DNA from: Lysinibacillus piscis
Lineage (GTDB): Bacteria > Bacillota > Bacilli > Bacillales_A > Planococcaceae
DNA length: 64,000 bases
Direction of reading: 5' to 3'
Assembly: GCF_026012395.1 (NCBI RefSeq)
Contig: NZ_BRZA01000001.1
Coordinates: forward strand, 186,001-250,000
Positions within the stretch are counted from its first letter, which is position 1; every line of letters begins with the position of its first letter. Shown piece after piece: positions 38,158 through 47,056 of this stretch. The notes below the pieces were generated by a model. That model saw nothing but the letters and a program-made list of their open reading frames with translations, was not told where the DNA came from and did not search any database. Made by a program: the position numbers and the translations under genes.

Positions 38158-38188
38158 ATTGTTCACCCCTTTTCATCGTATTACCTTA

Positions 38189-38216
38189 TATACGGTGGAA
38201 TTAACAAAAAGTTTCA
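38189..38216 (-). promoter_or_regulatory. Sigma-W promoter of the NfeD-flotillin operon
   Basis: Minus-strand TGAAAC (38216-38211) and CGTATA (38194-38189) spaced by exactly 16 nt, equal to the sigma-W consensus TGAAAC-N16-CGTA. It lies 31 nt before the start codon. Confidence 0.85.
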
Positions 38217-38331
38217 TAAATTTTCGCATTTGGAAAAGTTACTATTCTATGAAAGTACAATCCTTCGTTCTTTCTAAGGAAAACCATGTTACAATAGAAT
38301 GGAGACCTATTGATGATTAGAGGAGATTTTT

Positions 38332-38712
38332 ATGAAACGCTCACACATTTTAAATTTTTGTATTTTAACATTGTTCACCTTACTGTTTGTCAATGATTTC
38401 TTTCCACATACAGCAATCGCTGAAATACTTTCACAAAAAATAATTTTGCTGTTATTAGTCGTACTTGTTATTTTACAAATTGCGCTGGATCATACGGTGT
38501 ATCAAAATTTTTCGACTAAATCCTATCTTGCCTTATCGATATATACAGTAGGCTTATGGATTGGACTAACACTATTTGGTGGTCGCTCACAAATCGGCTT
38601 ATCATTTACTAGCCCTCTATTTTACTTAATTGTACTCCTTCTAGCAGTAGATATTTTGCGTGTGCATCGCAAAACAAAGCAACAAAACACGAAAGAAAAT
38701 ACGGCAAAGTAA
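38332..38712 (+). CDS. Membrane protein of unknown function
   Basis: 126 residues with four hydrophobic segments (about 8-24, 36-53, 65-83, 88-106) and a Lys/Gln/Asn-rich cytoplasmic tail (HRKTKQQNTKENTAK). No family recognised. The GGAG ribosome site (AGAGGAGA) precedes the ATG. It is a single-gene unit between the divergent flotillin operon and a convergent gene, closed by a terminator that starts at its stop codon. Confidence 0.75.
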   Translation: MKRSHILNFCILTLFTLLFVNDFFPHTAIAEILSQKIILLLLVVLVILQIALDHTVYQNFSTKSYLALSIYTVGLWIGLTLFGGRSQIGLSFTSPLFYLIVLLLAVDILRVHRKTKQQNTKENTAK

Positions 38713-38741
38713 AAAGCATGTCTTGTCACAGACATGCTTTT
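38712..38741. terminator. Bidirectional terminator
   Basis: AAAAGCATGTCT with AGACATGCTTTT, a perfect 12-bp stem with T-tracts on both strands, between convergent genes. Confidence 0.9.
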
Positions 38742-38743
38742 CT

Positions 38744-39448
38744 TTACGATTCCAATGCGTCTAAAATAACATCCAATTCATTTCTTGCATGGTTTAGCCG
38801 TTCTCTTGCCTCAATATTTTGTTGTTTACGCTCATTAAATTCCATTAAATTATTTTCATGCTTTGATTTTAAAACCGATAGTCGTTCAACACGTACCTCC
38901 ACCTTCTCAATGGCTTGCTTACACACAGTCGCCCACAGCTGTTCGACATGCTGCATTTCCGTTGTGGAAGGGTTATGTTGACGTATGATTTGCGTATACA
39001 CGACCTCAATCTGCTCCATTAGCTCTGCATAAAAACGACGTTCTACCCTTGTTGTTTGGATCGTCGAATGTTCTAGCTCTTTTGTATACGGTGCAATTTG
39101 ATGAAGTAGCTTCGCTGCATTTTCTGCAAAATTATGCGATAAATTTAATACATTTAACAGTTGTAATAACAAACAAATTTCTTCAAGATTGGCCAATTGA
39201 ACATCGACACCCTCTTTTAATTTTAAGGATGTGACATAGCGTTGATTAAAGTGTTCAATTTCACCATTATGTTGCTCCATTAAATGCTCATCTGCATTCT
39301 CTTTCAAACTTTTAATATAGCGCACTGCATGTCTCTTTAATTCTTCTTTTGAGAGTGAATTATTTCGTTGAACATAGGCAAAAGCATTTGCTTGTTTCAT
39401 AGCCGTATCTTCTTCTGAAATATAATAACGTATATAAATTCCTTGCAT
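38744..39448 (-). CDS. Coiled-coil protein of unknown function
   Basis: 234 residues, predicted soluble and almost wholly alpha-helical, with heptad-like runs at about 25-60 and 165-234 (for example KVEVRVERLSVLKSKHENNL). No catalytic motif, signal peptide or membrane segment. GGGGGGCAGG is just before the ATG. It stands alone between two terminators or intergenic gaps, next to the ABC-F gene in the same direction. No family recognised. Confidence 0.75.
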   Translation of the reverse strand: MQGIYIRYYISEEDTAMKQANAFAYVQRNNSLSKEELKRHAVRYIKSLKENADEHLMEQHNGEIEHFNQRYVTSLKLKEGVDVQLANLEEICLLLQLLNVLNLSHNFAENAAKLLHQIAPYTKELEHSTIQTTRVERRFYAELMEQIEVVYTQIIRQHNPSTTEMQHVEQLWATVCKQAIEKVEVRVERLSVLKSKHENNLMEFNERKQQNIEARERLNHARNELDVILDALES

Positions 39449-39541
39449 GTCCTGCCCCCCAATTTCATTTCACACGTTTCTTTTAAGACAATAAATCGAA
39501 TATGCTATTTTTTCAAGTAAAAATCATTTATTTAATAGATT

Positions 39542-41338
39542 TTAATTACTTTCGTCTACAGCAAGCCACTTTTCATATAGACTCTCTAACTGCTGCTCTA
39601 ATGTATATCGTTGTTCTTTTGCAAGGGTTGATTCCTGTAATTTCAGCTCCATTTTGGCAATCTGTTCTTCAAGTGATAATTCTTTTTTTGCTGTAGCACT
39701 TTTTTTCACCTTTTCTTTGACTGTTGTGATATGACTAGAGACTAGGCGTTTATTCCGTGCCCATTCATAATCCCCTTCAAAAACATGAAGATGTTGCTGT
39801 TCAATCCATGCCACTTTCGTAAAAATTTTCTGTAGGAAATAGCGGTCATGTGATACACCAATAATTGTACCTTCAAATGATTCAAGTGTCTCCTCTAGCA
39901 CTTCTCTTGCCTCAATATCTAAATGGTTTGTCGGCTCATCTAAAATGAGTAAATTAATATCTTCATACATAAGCTGTGCTAGACGTAAGCGCATTTGCTC
40001 ACCCCCGCTTAAATCCTTCACCTTTTTAAACACATCATAGCCGTAAAATAAAAATTGTGCTAAAATATGGCGTGCCTCCGCCTCTGATACAGCAACCGTT
40101 TCTCGGAACGCATCAATTAAGCGCATCGCTGGATTTTGATGTTCAAATTGCTGTGATAAATAGCCAATTTTCACATTACTACCAACTCGACAAACACCTT
40201 CATTTGGTTGCACTTCGCCTAATACCATCTTTAACAGCGTGGATTTACCACTACCATTATCACCTACAACAGCTAAACGCTCTCCAAAGTAAACAGCTAA
40301 ATCACTATTTTTCAATAATGGTTTCTCAAAGGCATGACTAACATCCATCATTTGCACAACCTCCTTACCACTACGCTCCGCCATCGTTAATGCCAAATTC
40401 ATTTTCTTTTTATGAAGCGGCTTTTTCACACGCTCAATACGTGCCAGTGCCTTTTCCATACTTTTTGCTCGTCTGTGTAAACCTGCATTCGGTGGATTGG
40501 ATTCATTCGCCCACTGCTTTAAGCGTTTAATCGTTTCCTGCATTTTCTTAATTTTCTTTTGTTGCTCCTCATATTGGGCAAACTGCTGCTCAATTTTAGC
40601 CTCTTTTTGTGCCACAAAGGCATCATAATGACCATGATATGTGCACGCTTCTCCATCCTCAATTTCGATGATTTTATGCGCTGTTTGATTCATAAATTGT
40701 CGATCATGTGATACAACAATCACAATACCTGTAAATTGGCGCACATATTGCTCTAGCCATTCGATTGCTTGCATATCTAAATGGTTCGTCGGTTCATCTA
40801 ATAATAAAATAGAAGGATTTTTCAGCAATATTTGCCCCAGCATGACTTTTGTTTTTTCTCCACCACTCAGACAATCAAAGCGTTGCTCCAATAAACTAGT
40901 AATGCCTAAGCCATTGGCAATCATCATTAATTGTGCCTCTACTTCATAGCCACCTTGCTGCATAAATTGCTCTTGCACATGACCATATTGCTGTAACACT
41001 GTTTCTGTCACATCAACCTGCATTTGCTCTTCCAACTTGGACATCTTTGCCTTTAAAGCATAGATAGCTGCAAACGCCTCCTCCAACACAGCTTTTACTG
41101 TATGATTCGGATATTGCGGAATTTGATGTAAGTAACCGATTGTAGCATCCTTACTTTTAATAATACGTCCCTGATCTGGCGTATCCATACCTGCTAATAA
41201 GCGAAGCAATGTTGTTTTCCCACTACCATTGACGCCAACAATCGCCACATGTTCCCCTGCATTGACCTCCATATACAATCCTTCAAATAATAAATGACCA
41301 CCAATCATTTTTTGTACTTGTTCTGCTTTTATTTGCAT
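39542..41338 (-). CDS. ABC-F family ATPase, possible antibiotic-resistance (ribosome protection) protein
   Basis: 598 residues without membrane helices, with two ABC domains joined by a charged linker. Domain 1 has GVNGSGKTTLLRLLAG, LSGGEKTKVMLG and LLLDEPTNHLD; domain 2 has GDNGSGKSTLLKMVLG, LSGGEQMRLRLAQ and LILDEPTNHLD. ABC-F proteins act on the ribosomal E site, and some (Vga, Lsa, Msr, VmlR) displace antibiotics. The ATG start 8 nt after TTGGAGG removes a 14-codon upstream extension. A leader ORF plus intrinsic terminator precede it, typical of drug-inducible members. Which drug, if any, is not readable from sequence; it could also be a housekeeping ABC-F. Confidence 0.9.
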   Translation of the reverse strand: MQIKAEQVQKMIGGHLLFEGLYMEVNAGEHVAIVGVNGSGKTTLLRLLAGMDTPDQGRIIKSKDATIGYLHQIPQYPNHTVKAVLEEAFAAIYALKAKMSKLEEQMQVDVTETVLQQYGHVQEQFMQQGGYEVEAQLMMIANGLGITSLLEQRFDCLSGGEKTKVMLGQILLKNPSILLLDEPTNHLDMQAIEWLEQYVRQFTGIVIVVSHDRQFMNQTAHKIIEIEDGEACTYHGHYDAFVAQKEAKIEQQFAQYEEQQKKIKKMQETIKRLKQWANESNPPNAGLHRRAKSMEKALARIERVKKPLHKKKMNLALTMAERSGKEVVQMMDVSHAFEKPLLKNSDLAVYFGERLAVVGDNGSGKSTLLKMVLGEVQPNEGVCRVGSNVKIGYLSQQFEHQNPAMRLIDAFRETVAVSEAEARHILAQFLFYGYDVFKKVKDLSGGEQMRLRLAQLMYEDINLLILDEPTNHLDIEAREVLEETLESFEGTIIGVSHDRYFLQKIFTKVAWIEQQHLHVFEGDYEWARNKRLVSSHITTVKEKVKKSATAKKELSLEEQIAKMELKLQESTLAKEQRYTLEQQLESLYEKWLAVDESN

Positions 41339-41381
41339 CGTTTTTTCCTCCAATGAAACGTGCGAAAACATTTTAGACACA

Positions 41382-41414
41382 AAAAAGACTGCTCGATTAA
41401 CAAGCAGTCTTTTT
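41382..41414 (-). terminator. Attenuator-type terminator in the ABC-F leader
   Basis: Perfect 12-bp stem AAAAAGACTGCT/AGCAGTCTTTTT with a 9-nt loop and a T-tract, lying between the leader ORF and the ABC-F ribosome site. Any transcript from the mapped promoter has to read through it to reach the ATPase. Confidence 0.85.
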
Positions 41415-41441
41415 CTTACATTTTTTTGTGAAAAAGAATGG

Positions 41442-41582
41442 TTAATTCGCTACGTTTTGTATTTGATTTTGCTTAAAAATGGACAGACCTCTCCCGTTGT
41501 TCGCAAAATCGAAAGTAATAACACGTGCAAAATACATTGCTTTATCTGCTTTTACACCTGTTTTCGTAGCGTTTTGATTCAT
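41442..41582 (-). CDS. 46-residue leader peptide upstream of the ABC-F gene
   Basis: Short ORF MNQNATKTGVKADKAMYFAR... ending ...QNQIQNVAN. It has the strongest ribosome site around (GGAGGTGAAAAGG before ATG) and starts about 27 nt after the predicted transcription start. It ends 28 nt before the terminator stem. No family is recognised. It has no signal peptide. Its position between a good promoter and a terminator suggests a regulatory upstream ORF whose translation state decides read-through into the ABC-F gene. It could instead be a free-standing small protein. Confidence 0.7.
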   Translation of the reverse strand: MNQNATKTGVKADKAMYFARVITFDFANNGRGLSIFKQNQIQNVAN

Positions 41583-41615
41583 TCCTTTTCACCTCCGTTC
41601 ATCATAGTTATCACT

Positions 41616-41644
41616 ATCATACTATATATATTGCAGATTGCCAA
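41616..41644 (-). promoter_or_regulatory. Promoter of the leader-ABC-F unit
   Basis: Minus-strand TTGGCA (41644-41639) and TATGAT (41621-41616) with 17-nt spacing, a strong sigma-A type match. Confidence 0.7.
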
Positions 41645-41891
41645 GAAAATTTCAGCCAATTTGCTGCCTGAAGTGTGCGTAATATAAATGCAAATATGAC
41701 TGTATGAAAGCAAAAAAACATCACGAATGATAGCTTACCTATGAAACTATACGAGAAAAATAGACTAACAACCAATACAGCACTTAAGTATAGAAAACTC
41801 CAAATACTTTGCCCCTACTATCCACAAAGAAATAACATATTTACTAGCATCATCATAGCTGTGTTGCCTATTGCTCTTTGTAAAAAGGCTT
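41645..41891. other. Intergenic region after the seven-gene array
   Basis: About 250 bp between the ABC-F promoter and the stop of the last gene of the array. No ribosome-site-backed ORF and no clear terminator seen. The overlapping plus-strand open frame is antisense to a real gene. Confidence 0.4.
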
Positions 41892-43580
41892 TTAGTAACT
41901 CCATTCTGCCATCCAACCTAGCAATTTCTCCAACATTTCTTTCATCGGCTCTACTTCTTGTTCAATGCGTTGTGTCAGTTCCTCTACACTACCAAAAATT
42001 TGATATAGCACATATTCACGTTGATAATCCTCTTTACTTTCCAAATGATGTATCAACTCAGCAAGCAATACAGGTTCATCAAGTGAAATACCTTTTAATG
42101 GTTCAAGCTCCCCTTCATTTGCACTGAGTAAAATATCAATCAGTACAGGCAATACTTCCACTGATAAGCCATGTCGATCCAGAAATGCTTCTGCATAGTA
42201 ATTTTGGACAAGCTGATGCTCTGAATCAACAAGTGACATATAGGTTTGGACAAGTGGAAAATAGGCATCACTATAAAGCCCTAAGCCAAAAATAGCGTAT
42301 GTTCCTGGCATCACAGATTGTTCGCTAGGTTCCACATCCTCATACCACGCATACGCCTCCATTGCGAGCTGTGCATAATCCGCAAGTAATGGGAAAAGAT
42401 TCGGATACGTAAGACAGTTCGCAAAAAATTGATGTAATTCCGATTGAGCAAGCTCTTTCACAGATAAATAGTTTTCCTCTTGACTCTTTAGTTGTAAATG
42501 ATACCCTTTGACAAAGCCCGTTTGTAACAGGTCGATGATATATTGCAGTGCCTCACGATATGCCTCTTCTTCCTCAACATTAATTTGGATGGCAATGCTT
42601 TTTAAAATATCATTAGCCTTTCCTTGAAAACGAACACTTTTCCTTGTAGGCTCACAACGACCACTACCATTTTGTAAATAATGAATCGCCTCTTGTGAGC
42701 CTAGTTGTTGTGCAAATGCAAGATATTGTTGACGTGTGTCAGGCTCTTTATCTCCCATTTGTAACGCAATATAGACGAAGAATTCTAACTCCTCTTGATT
42801 GGGTCTAGCCTCTGAATTTAGTATCCATTTCGTTGTATATTCGCCTGTTCGTTCAAAATAAACTGCTAAAATATGCTCCTCGGCCCAATCCTTAAATGCC
42901 AACGTATAATCATACATCCACTGATTGAAGCGCTCCTCATTGCCTCTATACTTCTCTAATAACCGTTGTATCAATGGCTCAATTTCTGTTACTCGCTGCT
43001 GAAAAAAATGCGGATTGACTAAGTAACGAGCAAAGAAAAAACCATCTTTCTCAGCAGGACGTACAGGCAAATCAGCCATCACCTTTGTTTCAATAAAAGT
43101 AGCTAACGTTTGCTTTGCTAATGCCAATTTATTGTGATTTAATAGCTCTTTTTGATAGTAAAGTTCACGCCCTTCATGCTCAAATTCTAATATAACTTGA
43201 AGGCGATAATCAAAAAGCTTCGTATGATAGTCGGCAGATTGAAACACCCTATCCATTTTGGTACATAAAGCGGAAAACAACGCTTCTATATGCTGATGCT
43301 CTGTTATGTCCTGCATGTAGTCTCCTGCCGCTACTTTATACGCATCGTCATGCCAGCTAAATGGCTCATACGTATAAATCGAAATCGTTCCATAATGAGG
43401 CGTTCCCCATTGTAATTTATCCAATTTTTTTGATGTCCATTTTACCTTCACATAATGATTCACGCCTATATGAAGCTGACTCCAGTCGTTCAACGTGCTC
43501 ATTCTGTCATTTTCCTGTAGATAAAAATGCTCTAGCTGTTGCCAAACATCGGCTAAAAATCGCTCTATATATTGCGACAA
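41892..43580 (-). CDS. Large protein of unknown function, tentatively DUF6138-like
   Basis: About 562 residues, soluble, acidic, helix-rich, no signal peptide. It has no enzymatic motif I recognise; the resemblance to DUF6138 proteins is from memory of their layout and is tentative. The start used is TTG because GGGGGTGA is 7-8 nt upstream; a TTG nine codons earlier has no ribosome site. It is the last gene of a seven-gene minus-strand array in which most others belong to immunity-type families, so an immunity or stress role is inferred from context only. Confidence 0.65.
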   Translation of the reverse strand: MSQYIERFLADVWQQLEHFYLQENDRMSTLNDWSQLHIGVNHYVKVKWTSKKLDKLQWGTPHYGTISIYTYEPFSWHDDAYKVAAGDYMQDITEHQHIEALFSALCTKMDRVFQSADYHTKLFDYRLQVILEFEHEGRELYYQKELLNHNKLALAKQTLATFIETKVMADLPVRPAEKDGFFFARYLVNPHFFQQRVTEIEPLIQRLLEKYRGNEERFNQWMYDYTLAFKDWAEEHILAVYFERTGEYTTKWILNSEARPNQEELEFFVYIALQMGDKEPDTRQQYLAFAQQLGSQEAIHYLQNGSGRCEPTRKSVRFQGKANDILKSIAIQINVEEEEAYREALQYIIDLLQTGFVKGYHLQLKSQEENYLSVKELAQSELHQFFANCLTYPNLFPLLADYAQLAMEAYAWYEDVEPSEQSVMPGTYAIFGLGLYSDAYFPLVQTYMSLVDSEHQLVQNYYAEAFLDRHGLSVEVLPVLIDILLSANEGELEPLKGISLDEPVLLAELIHHLESKEDYQREYVLYQIFGSVEELTQRIEQEVEPMKEMLEKLLGWMAEWSY

Positions 43581-43649
43581 CTTTAATTCACCCCCACTAA
43601 CTTGCAAGTTTTATCCTAAATTAGTTCCTTCAAAGCTTAAGCAACTGAG

Positions 43650-44000
43650 TTAATAGGATGGCATTTTCCAGCCCTTTTCTTCATCCCAAACAGCATCCAC
43701 ATCATCTAAATGCACATGCCATTCACCGTTATCAATTACATTCCGAATCGCTGTTAAACACTCCAACCAATAAAACAATGACTGTATAGTTACTTCATAA
43801 TCATCTGTTAGTGGTAGCTTTGTGGAACCTTCAAAAATAATAGGGGGATCATTGTGCTGATCATAAACATAAAATGTTTCAGCGATAGCCTGCCATTGAA
43901 AATTCGTATTATATTCGTCAACAATAGCTGCAATTTTTTTATTTTCTACGCTACTCAATGCTTCATTGCGTTCACATGTATAGTAAATAGATACACTCAT
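43650..44000 (-). CDS. Small acidic protein, unknown, in the immunity-type array
   Basis: 116 residues, MSVSIYYTCERNEALS... to ...EKGWKMPSY. Soluble and acidic, with several tryptophans and a FYWLECLTAI helix. The ATG is 6 nt after GGAGG; an upstream extension of 11 codons covers that site. The size, acidity and lack of catalytic residues fit a single-domain immunity protein, but no family was recognised. It lies 54 nt downstream of the DUF1963 gene. Confidence 0.7.
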   Translation of the reverse strand: MSVSIYYTCERNEALSSVENKKIAAIVDEYNTNFQWQAIAETFYVYDQHNDPPIIFEGSTKLPLTDDYEVTIQSLFYWLECLTAIRNVIDNGEWHVHLDDVDAVWDEEKGWKMPSY

Positions 44001-44054
44001 AATGTCCTCCAAAATTTCGTCTGACTTTCTCAACGGTAAAACACTCTATTATCC

Positions 44055-44906
44055 TCAATAACATTGCAAAATAGCCCATACTTTATCAAAAACTTTACTT
44101 CTACAGTCCTGCTCACGAATCCAGAAATAGAGCTTGCCACTGTCGCCCCACATATAACCGAGGTCATCTTCAGAATCAAGCTGTAACAGCAATTGCCAAT
44201 CTTTTGCATGTGGCTCTAGCTCCTTGCGTAAAGGATGCTCGTAGCCCGTTGAATCTCCACAATATAAACCATTTGTTACCAATTGGCATTGTAAATACAT
44301 ATCCCCTTGAATCGTATCAGGATGTCCACCAATACGATGTGTCGTATGTTCAACTTCCTCCCTCTCACGCCATAAGAAATCATCATAGGCATCCCTCTGT
44401 TCTTCTGTTAAAAGGTTTGCTAATTTTTGACCATCAGGCGATTCCCATGCTGGCAGCGTCCAATCATTTTTGAAATGCAATGTTGCACTGGCAATATGCT
44501 CCTTTAAAATTTTGGGTTGCTCTGTTCGTTGAAGTTGATGCTGTGTGAAATGATAAACATGAAAACCATCACCATCATTCGGATCATAGCCCCAAGGTTG
44601 TTCCATAGCATCATAGAAAAAGGATAATAGTCCATCAGCAGGTAACAAATCTGTTGCATCATAGAGCTTTACTTCCGCTAAATTAAGCTGGCAAAGAAAG
44701 TAGAGTGGCTGTCCATTCTTTGTTTGCGGCCAACTAAAATCTGTTGGCACATCAGGCGCTCCACCAATTTTAGAATGACCGATTTGTAGGTTATCATCTG
44801 CGGTTGGCGTTGCTGTAGCACGAATGGAATTTGTAGCAAATTGCAAAATCTGCTCCGTTGCCTCCCCAAGCTCAAAATCATGCAATGCTGCACGTAATTT
44901 TTCCAT
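44055..44906 (-). CDS. DUF1963/YwqG-family protein
   Basis: 283 residues of the DUF1963 family (B. subtilis YwqG). Recognisable parts: SKIGGAPDVPTDFSWPQ, PLYFLCQLNLAEV, LLSFFYDAMEQPWGY and the end stretch WQLLLQLDSEDDLGYMWGD with YFWIREQDC. DUF1963 proteins are predicted immunity partners of polymorphic toxins and are common in such arrays. The start is the ATG 5-7 nt after GAGGAGG. Its 5' end starts 17 nt after the DUF5713-like gene. Confidence 0.88.
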   Translation of the reverse strand: MEKLRAALHDFELGEATEQILQFATNSIRATATPTADDNLQIGHSKIGGAPDVPTDFSWPQTKNGQPLYFLCQLNLAEVKLYDATDLLPADGLLSFFYDAMEQPWGYDPNDGDGFHVYHFTQHQLQRTEQPKILKEHIASATLHFKNDWTLPAWESPDGQKLANLLTEEQRDAYDDFLWREREEVEHTTHRIGGHPDTIQGDMYLQCQLVTNGLYCGDSTGYEHPLRKELEPHAKDWQLLLQLDSEDDLGYMWGDSGKLYFWIREQDCRSKVFDKVWAILQCY

Positions 44907-44922
44907 GTCCATCCTCCTCTTA

Positions 44923-45240
44923 TTACCATTCACGCTCTCTTAATGCATCCTCTATATCCAATTCAATATCGTATGCTTGCAATATATCCATAACCGTTTC
45001 AGCAATACTATCTCTTGCGACTGTTTCCAGCTCACTATTATGTTCCTCAAATTCTTCTACTAAATCATTAATCCCATATGTTATTTCATCCAATTTTGCT
45101 TGAATTGCCTCTAAAGTATGAGGCTCTTGCGCTAAGTAGTGAACAATTCCCTCCAATAAAACTTTAATTTTATCTACTAAAAACGTAGGGTAATACTCGT
45201 CTTGGGACATATCTTTCAAATAGTGGATTTCTTTCATCAT
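44923..45240 (-). CDS. DUF5713-like small protein
   Basis: 105 residues, acidic, helical, no signal peptide. The start segment DEYYPTFLVDKIKVLLEGIV resembles DUF5713 proteins, which are small and often next to immunity-type genes. GGGAGCGAG precedes the double ATG. It is 17 nt upstream of the DUF1963 gene and probably co-transcribed. Assignment by sequence memory of the family; function unknown. Confidence 0.7.
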   Translation of the reverse strand: MMKEIHYLKDMSQDEYYPTFLVDKIKVLLEGIVHYLAQEPHTLEAIQAKLDEITYGINDLVEEFEEHNSELETVARDSIAETVMDILQAYDIELDIEDALREREW

Positions 45241-45354
45241 AAGCTCGCTCCCTTATCTTGTTTTAAAACATAAGTAAATGATTATACACTGTTTGCTGTG
45301 TTGCCGTTAATTTTCCATCAGTATATAAAAGCTTTTTTCATGTATACACCTCTA

Positions 45355-47025
45355 TTAATCCAATATCGCCCTCGAAAATAAATCATGTATCAGTTCATCA
45401 TTTTCACATGCTTGCTTAAATCCAATAGCAAATTGCCATAATGCATCCTTCTGACTAGCATATGCACAGAACATATCTGCTTCTGAATCAAAACGTACAC
45501 TGCCTTCTAACTCAGGTAACTTTTCTTGCAAATATACATCCGCCAGTGAGGTCCAATCATAGCCATTCCCTTGAAATCCTTCATCAGCTCGCGTTTCAAA
45601 CAATGCCTGTTTATACATGCCCGCTTCTAATAACAACGAAACATTTCCGCTACCATGCTCTAACCATCGAAACGGCCTAAGTTCCTCGTTTACCATTTGT
45701 GCACGTAGATGGGCTAGCTTATCTGCTGTAAAATGTACTACACCCTTTTGATTAATTATTTCCCCCTGCTTTATTCGTTCTTTTAGCCAATCTGAAACAA
45801 AATCTGGAGCATATCCGCCTGTGCTGAAGCCTTGTGCAAGTGCAATGATATTCTTATAGTCTGCTAAATATTGTACTTGTGTCACTTCAGAATGAGCACC
45901 AGTATACAACCAAAATTGAATATCATACATCAGCCTAGAAAGCTCATCTGCATGTAAAGCGAAATAGCCTTTGTCCTCTACAATTTGTGTGCAAATCCCT
46001 CGAATAATAGTCTCTACCCATCCTTCTTCTCCCGTTTTCTCACATAATGACTGTAACAAAGGCGAAAATGGCGCATGTTTTACCATAGCCAAATCGTCCA
46101 CTTTATCTTGTTCTGATGTATCGAATACTTCCTCATTGACCAAGCCTGTGATAAAAGTTGCAAAGTTCGGTGCAAGAAACGTTACATGGTAGCCAGCCTC
46201 TTGATCTACATGGACAACAGCAGGCTCGCCATCTGTACCACATGCACGATAATCAAGCATAATAACATCGTGACCTGCTGATGGGCAATCGGCTATAACA
46301 ACGCCAATATTTGGGTAACCCCATTCCTCCAACATAAAATGGCTACCCAAATCACCACACAAGCTATACATTTTTTTGCGACCAATACCCATAATACCCG
46401 TAATTGCCACATGATTTTCTGCCCATGAAGTTGGCATGACAGTTGGAAAACAAGTATTAACTGGTATACCGCCATTCTGCTTTTGCATCAGCCAAATATA
46501 ATCCGCTGGTAATTTATAGCCAAGCTCCTCTTCTATAGCAACAATGATTTCCGTAGTGGGCGGTGCTTCTACATAATTTTTAGCTGCATAATCACTTTTC
46601 TCCCAAAACTGACTAAAATCACGCTCATTGAAAGGAACACGCTCGATATCCTCCAATGCCTCCACTATATTTCTCATAATATTGTGACAATATGTGATAA
46701 ACTCTTCTACAGTTTCACTATCAAACCCTAATGCCTTCGCCTTTTCAAATGCTGACAGTGCCTCTTGCCATTCTTGCATATAGAAATAAGCATAGCCCAC
46801 ACGCCAATGCCAAGCTGCATCTTGTTGTCCCTGCTTTTTCACCGCTTCCAGTTCAGACAATGCATCATTAAAACGCCCTACATTATTAAGTGCCCGCCCA
46901 TAATGACCAATTATCTCGTAATCTCGCTGTGATTCAGGCATTTGTTCAATCATTTCTACAATTTTGTCATGTTGATGATTCTCATACCATTTTTCCAATT
47001 TATCCAATAACTCTTTTGGCATCAT
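45355..47025 (-). CDS. TPR-SUKH (SMI1/KNR4) domain protein
   Basis: 556 residues. Residues 1-115 form TPR-like helices (YGRALNNVGRFNDALSELEA, AWHWRVGYAYFYMQEWQEAL). Residues about 155-310 are a SUKH domain (EEELGYKLPADYIWLMQKQN, the typical GG-P loop, and the ITGIMGIG segment). The C-terminal 240 residues are unassigned and helical. SUKH is the largest superfamily of bacterial toxin-immunity domains. The AGAGGAAG ribosome site precedes a double ATG. This is the best-supported immunity-type member of the array. Confidence 0.88.
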   Translation of the reverse strand: MMPKELLDKLEKWYENHQHDKIVEMIEQMPESQRDYEIIGHYGRALNNVGRFNDALSELEAVKKQGQQDAAWHWRVGYAYFYMQEWQEALSAFEKAKALGFDSETVEEFITYCHNIMRNIVEALEDIERVPFNERDFSQFWEKSDYAAKNYVEAPPTTEIIVAIEEELGYKLPADYIWLMQKQNGGIPVNTCFPTVMPTSWAENHVAITGIMGIGRKKMYSLCGDLGSHFMLEEWGYPNIGVVIADCPSAGHDVIMLDYRACGTDGEPAVVHVDQEAGYHVTFLAPNFATFITGLVNEEVFDTSEQDKVDDLAMVKHAPFSPLLQSLCEKTGEEGWVETIIRGICTQIVEDKGYFALHADELSRLMYDIQFWLYTGAHSEVTQVQYLADYKNIIALAQGFSTGGYAPDFVSDWLKERIKQGEIINQKGVVHFTADKLAHLRAQMVNEELRPFRWLEHGSGNVSLLLEAGMYKQALFETRADEGFQGNGYDWTSLADVYLQEKLPELEGSVRFDSEADMFCAYASQKDALWQFAIGFKQACENDELIHDLFSRAILD

Positions 47026-47056
47026 TTCACTTCCTCTTGAATTTATCTACAAGCTA

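Noticed and set aside
41741-42127. 128-codon plus-strand frame at the end of the array
   Set aside because: Mostly antisense to the DUF6138-like gene; no family, no ribosome site.
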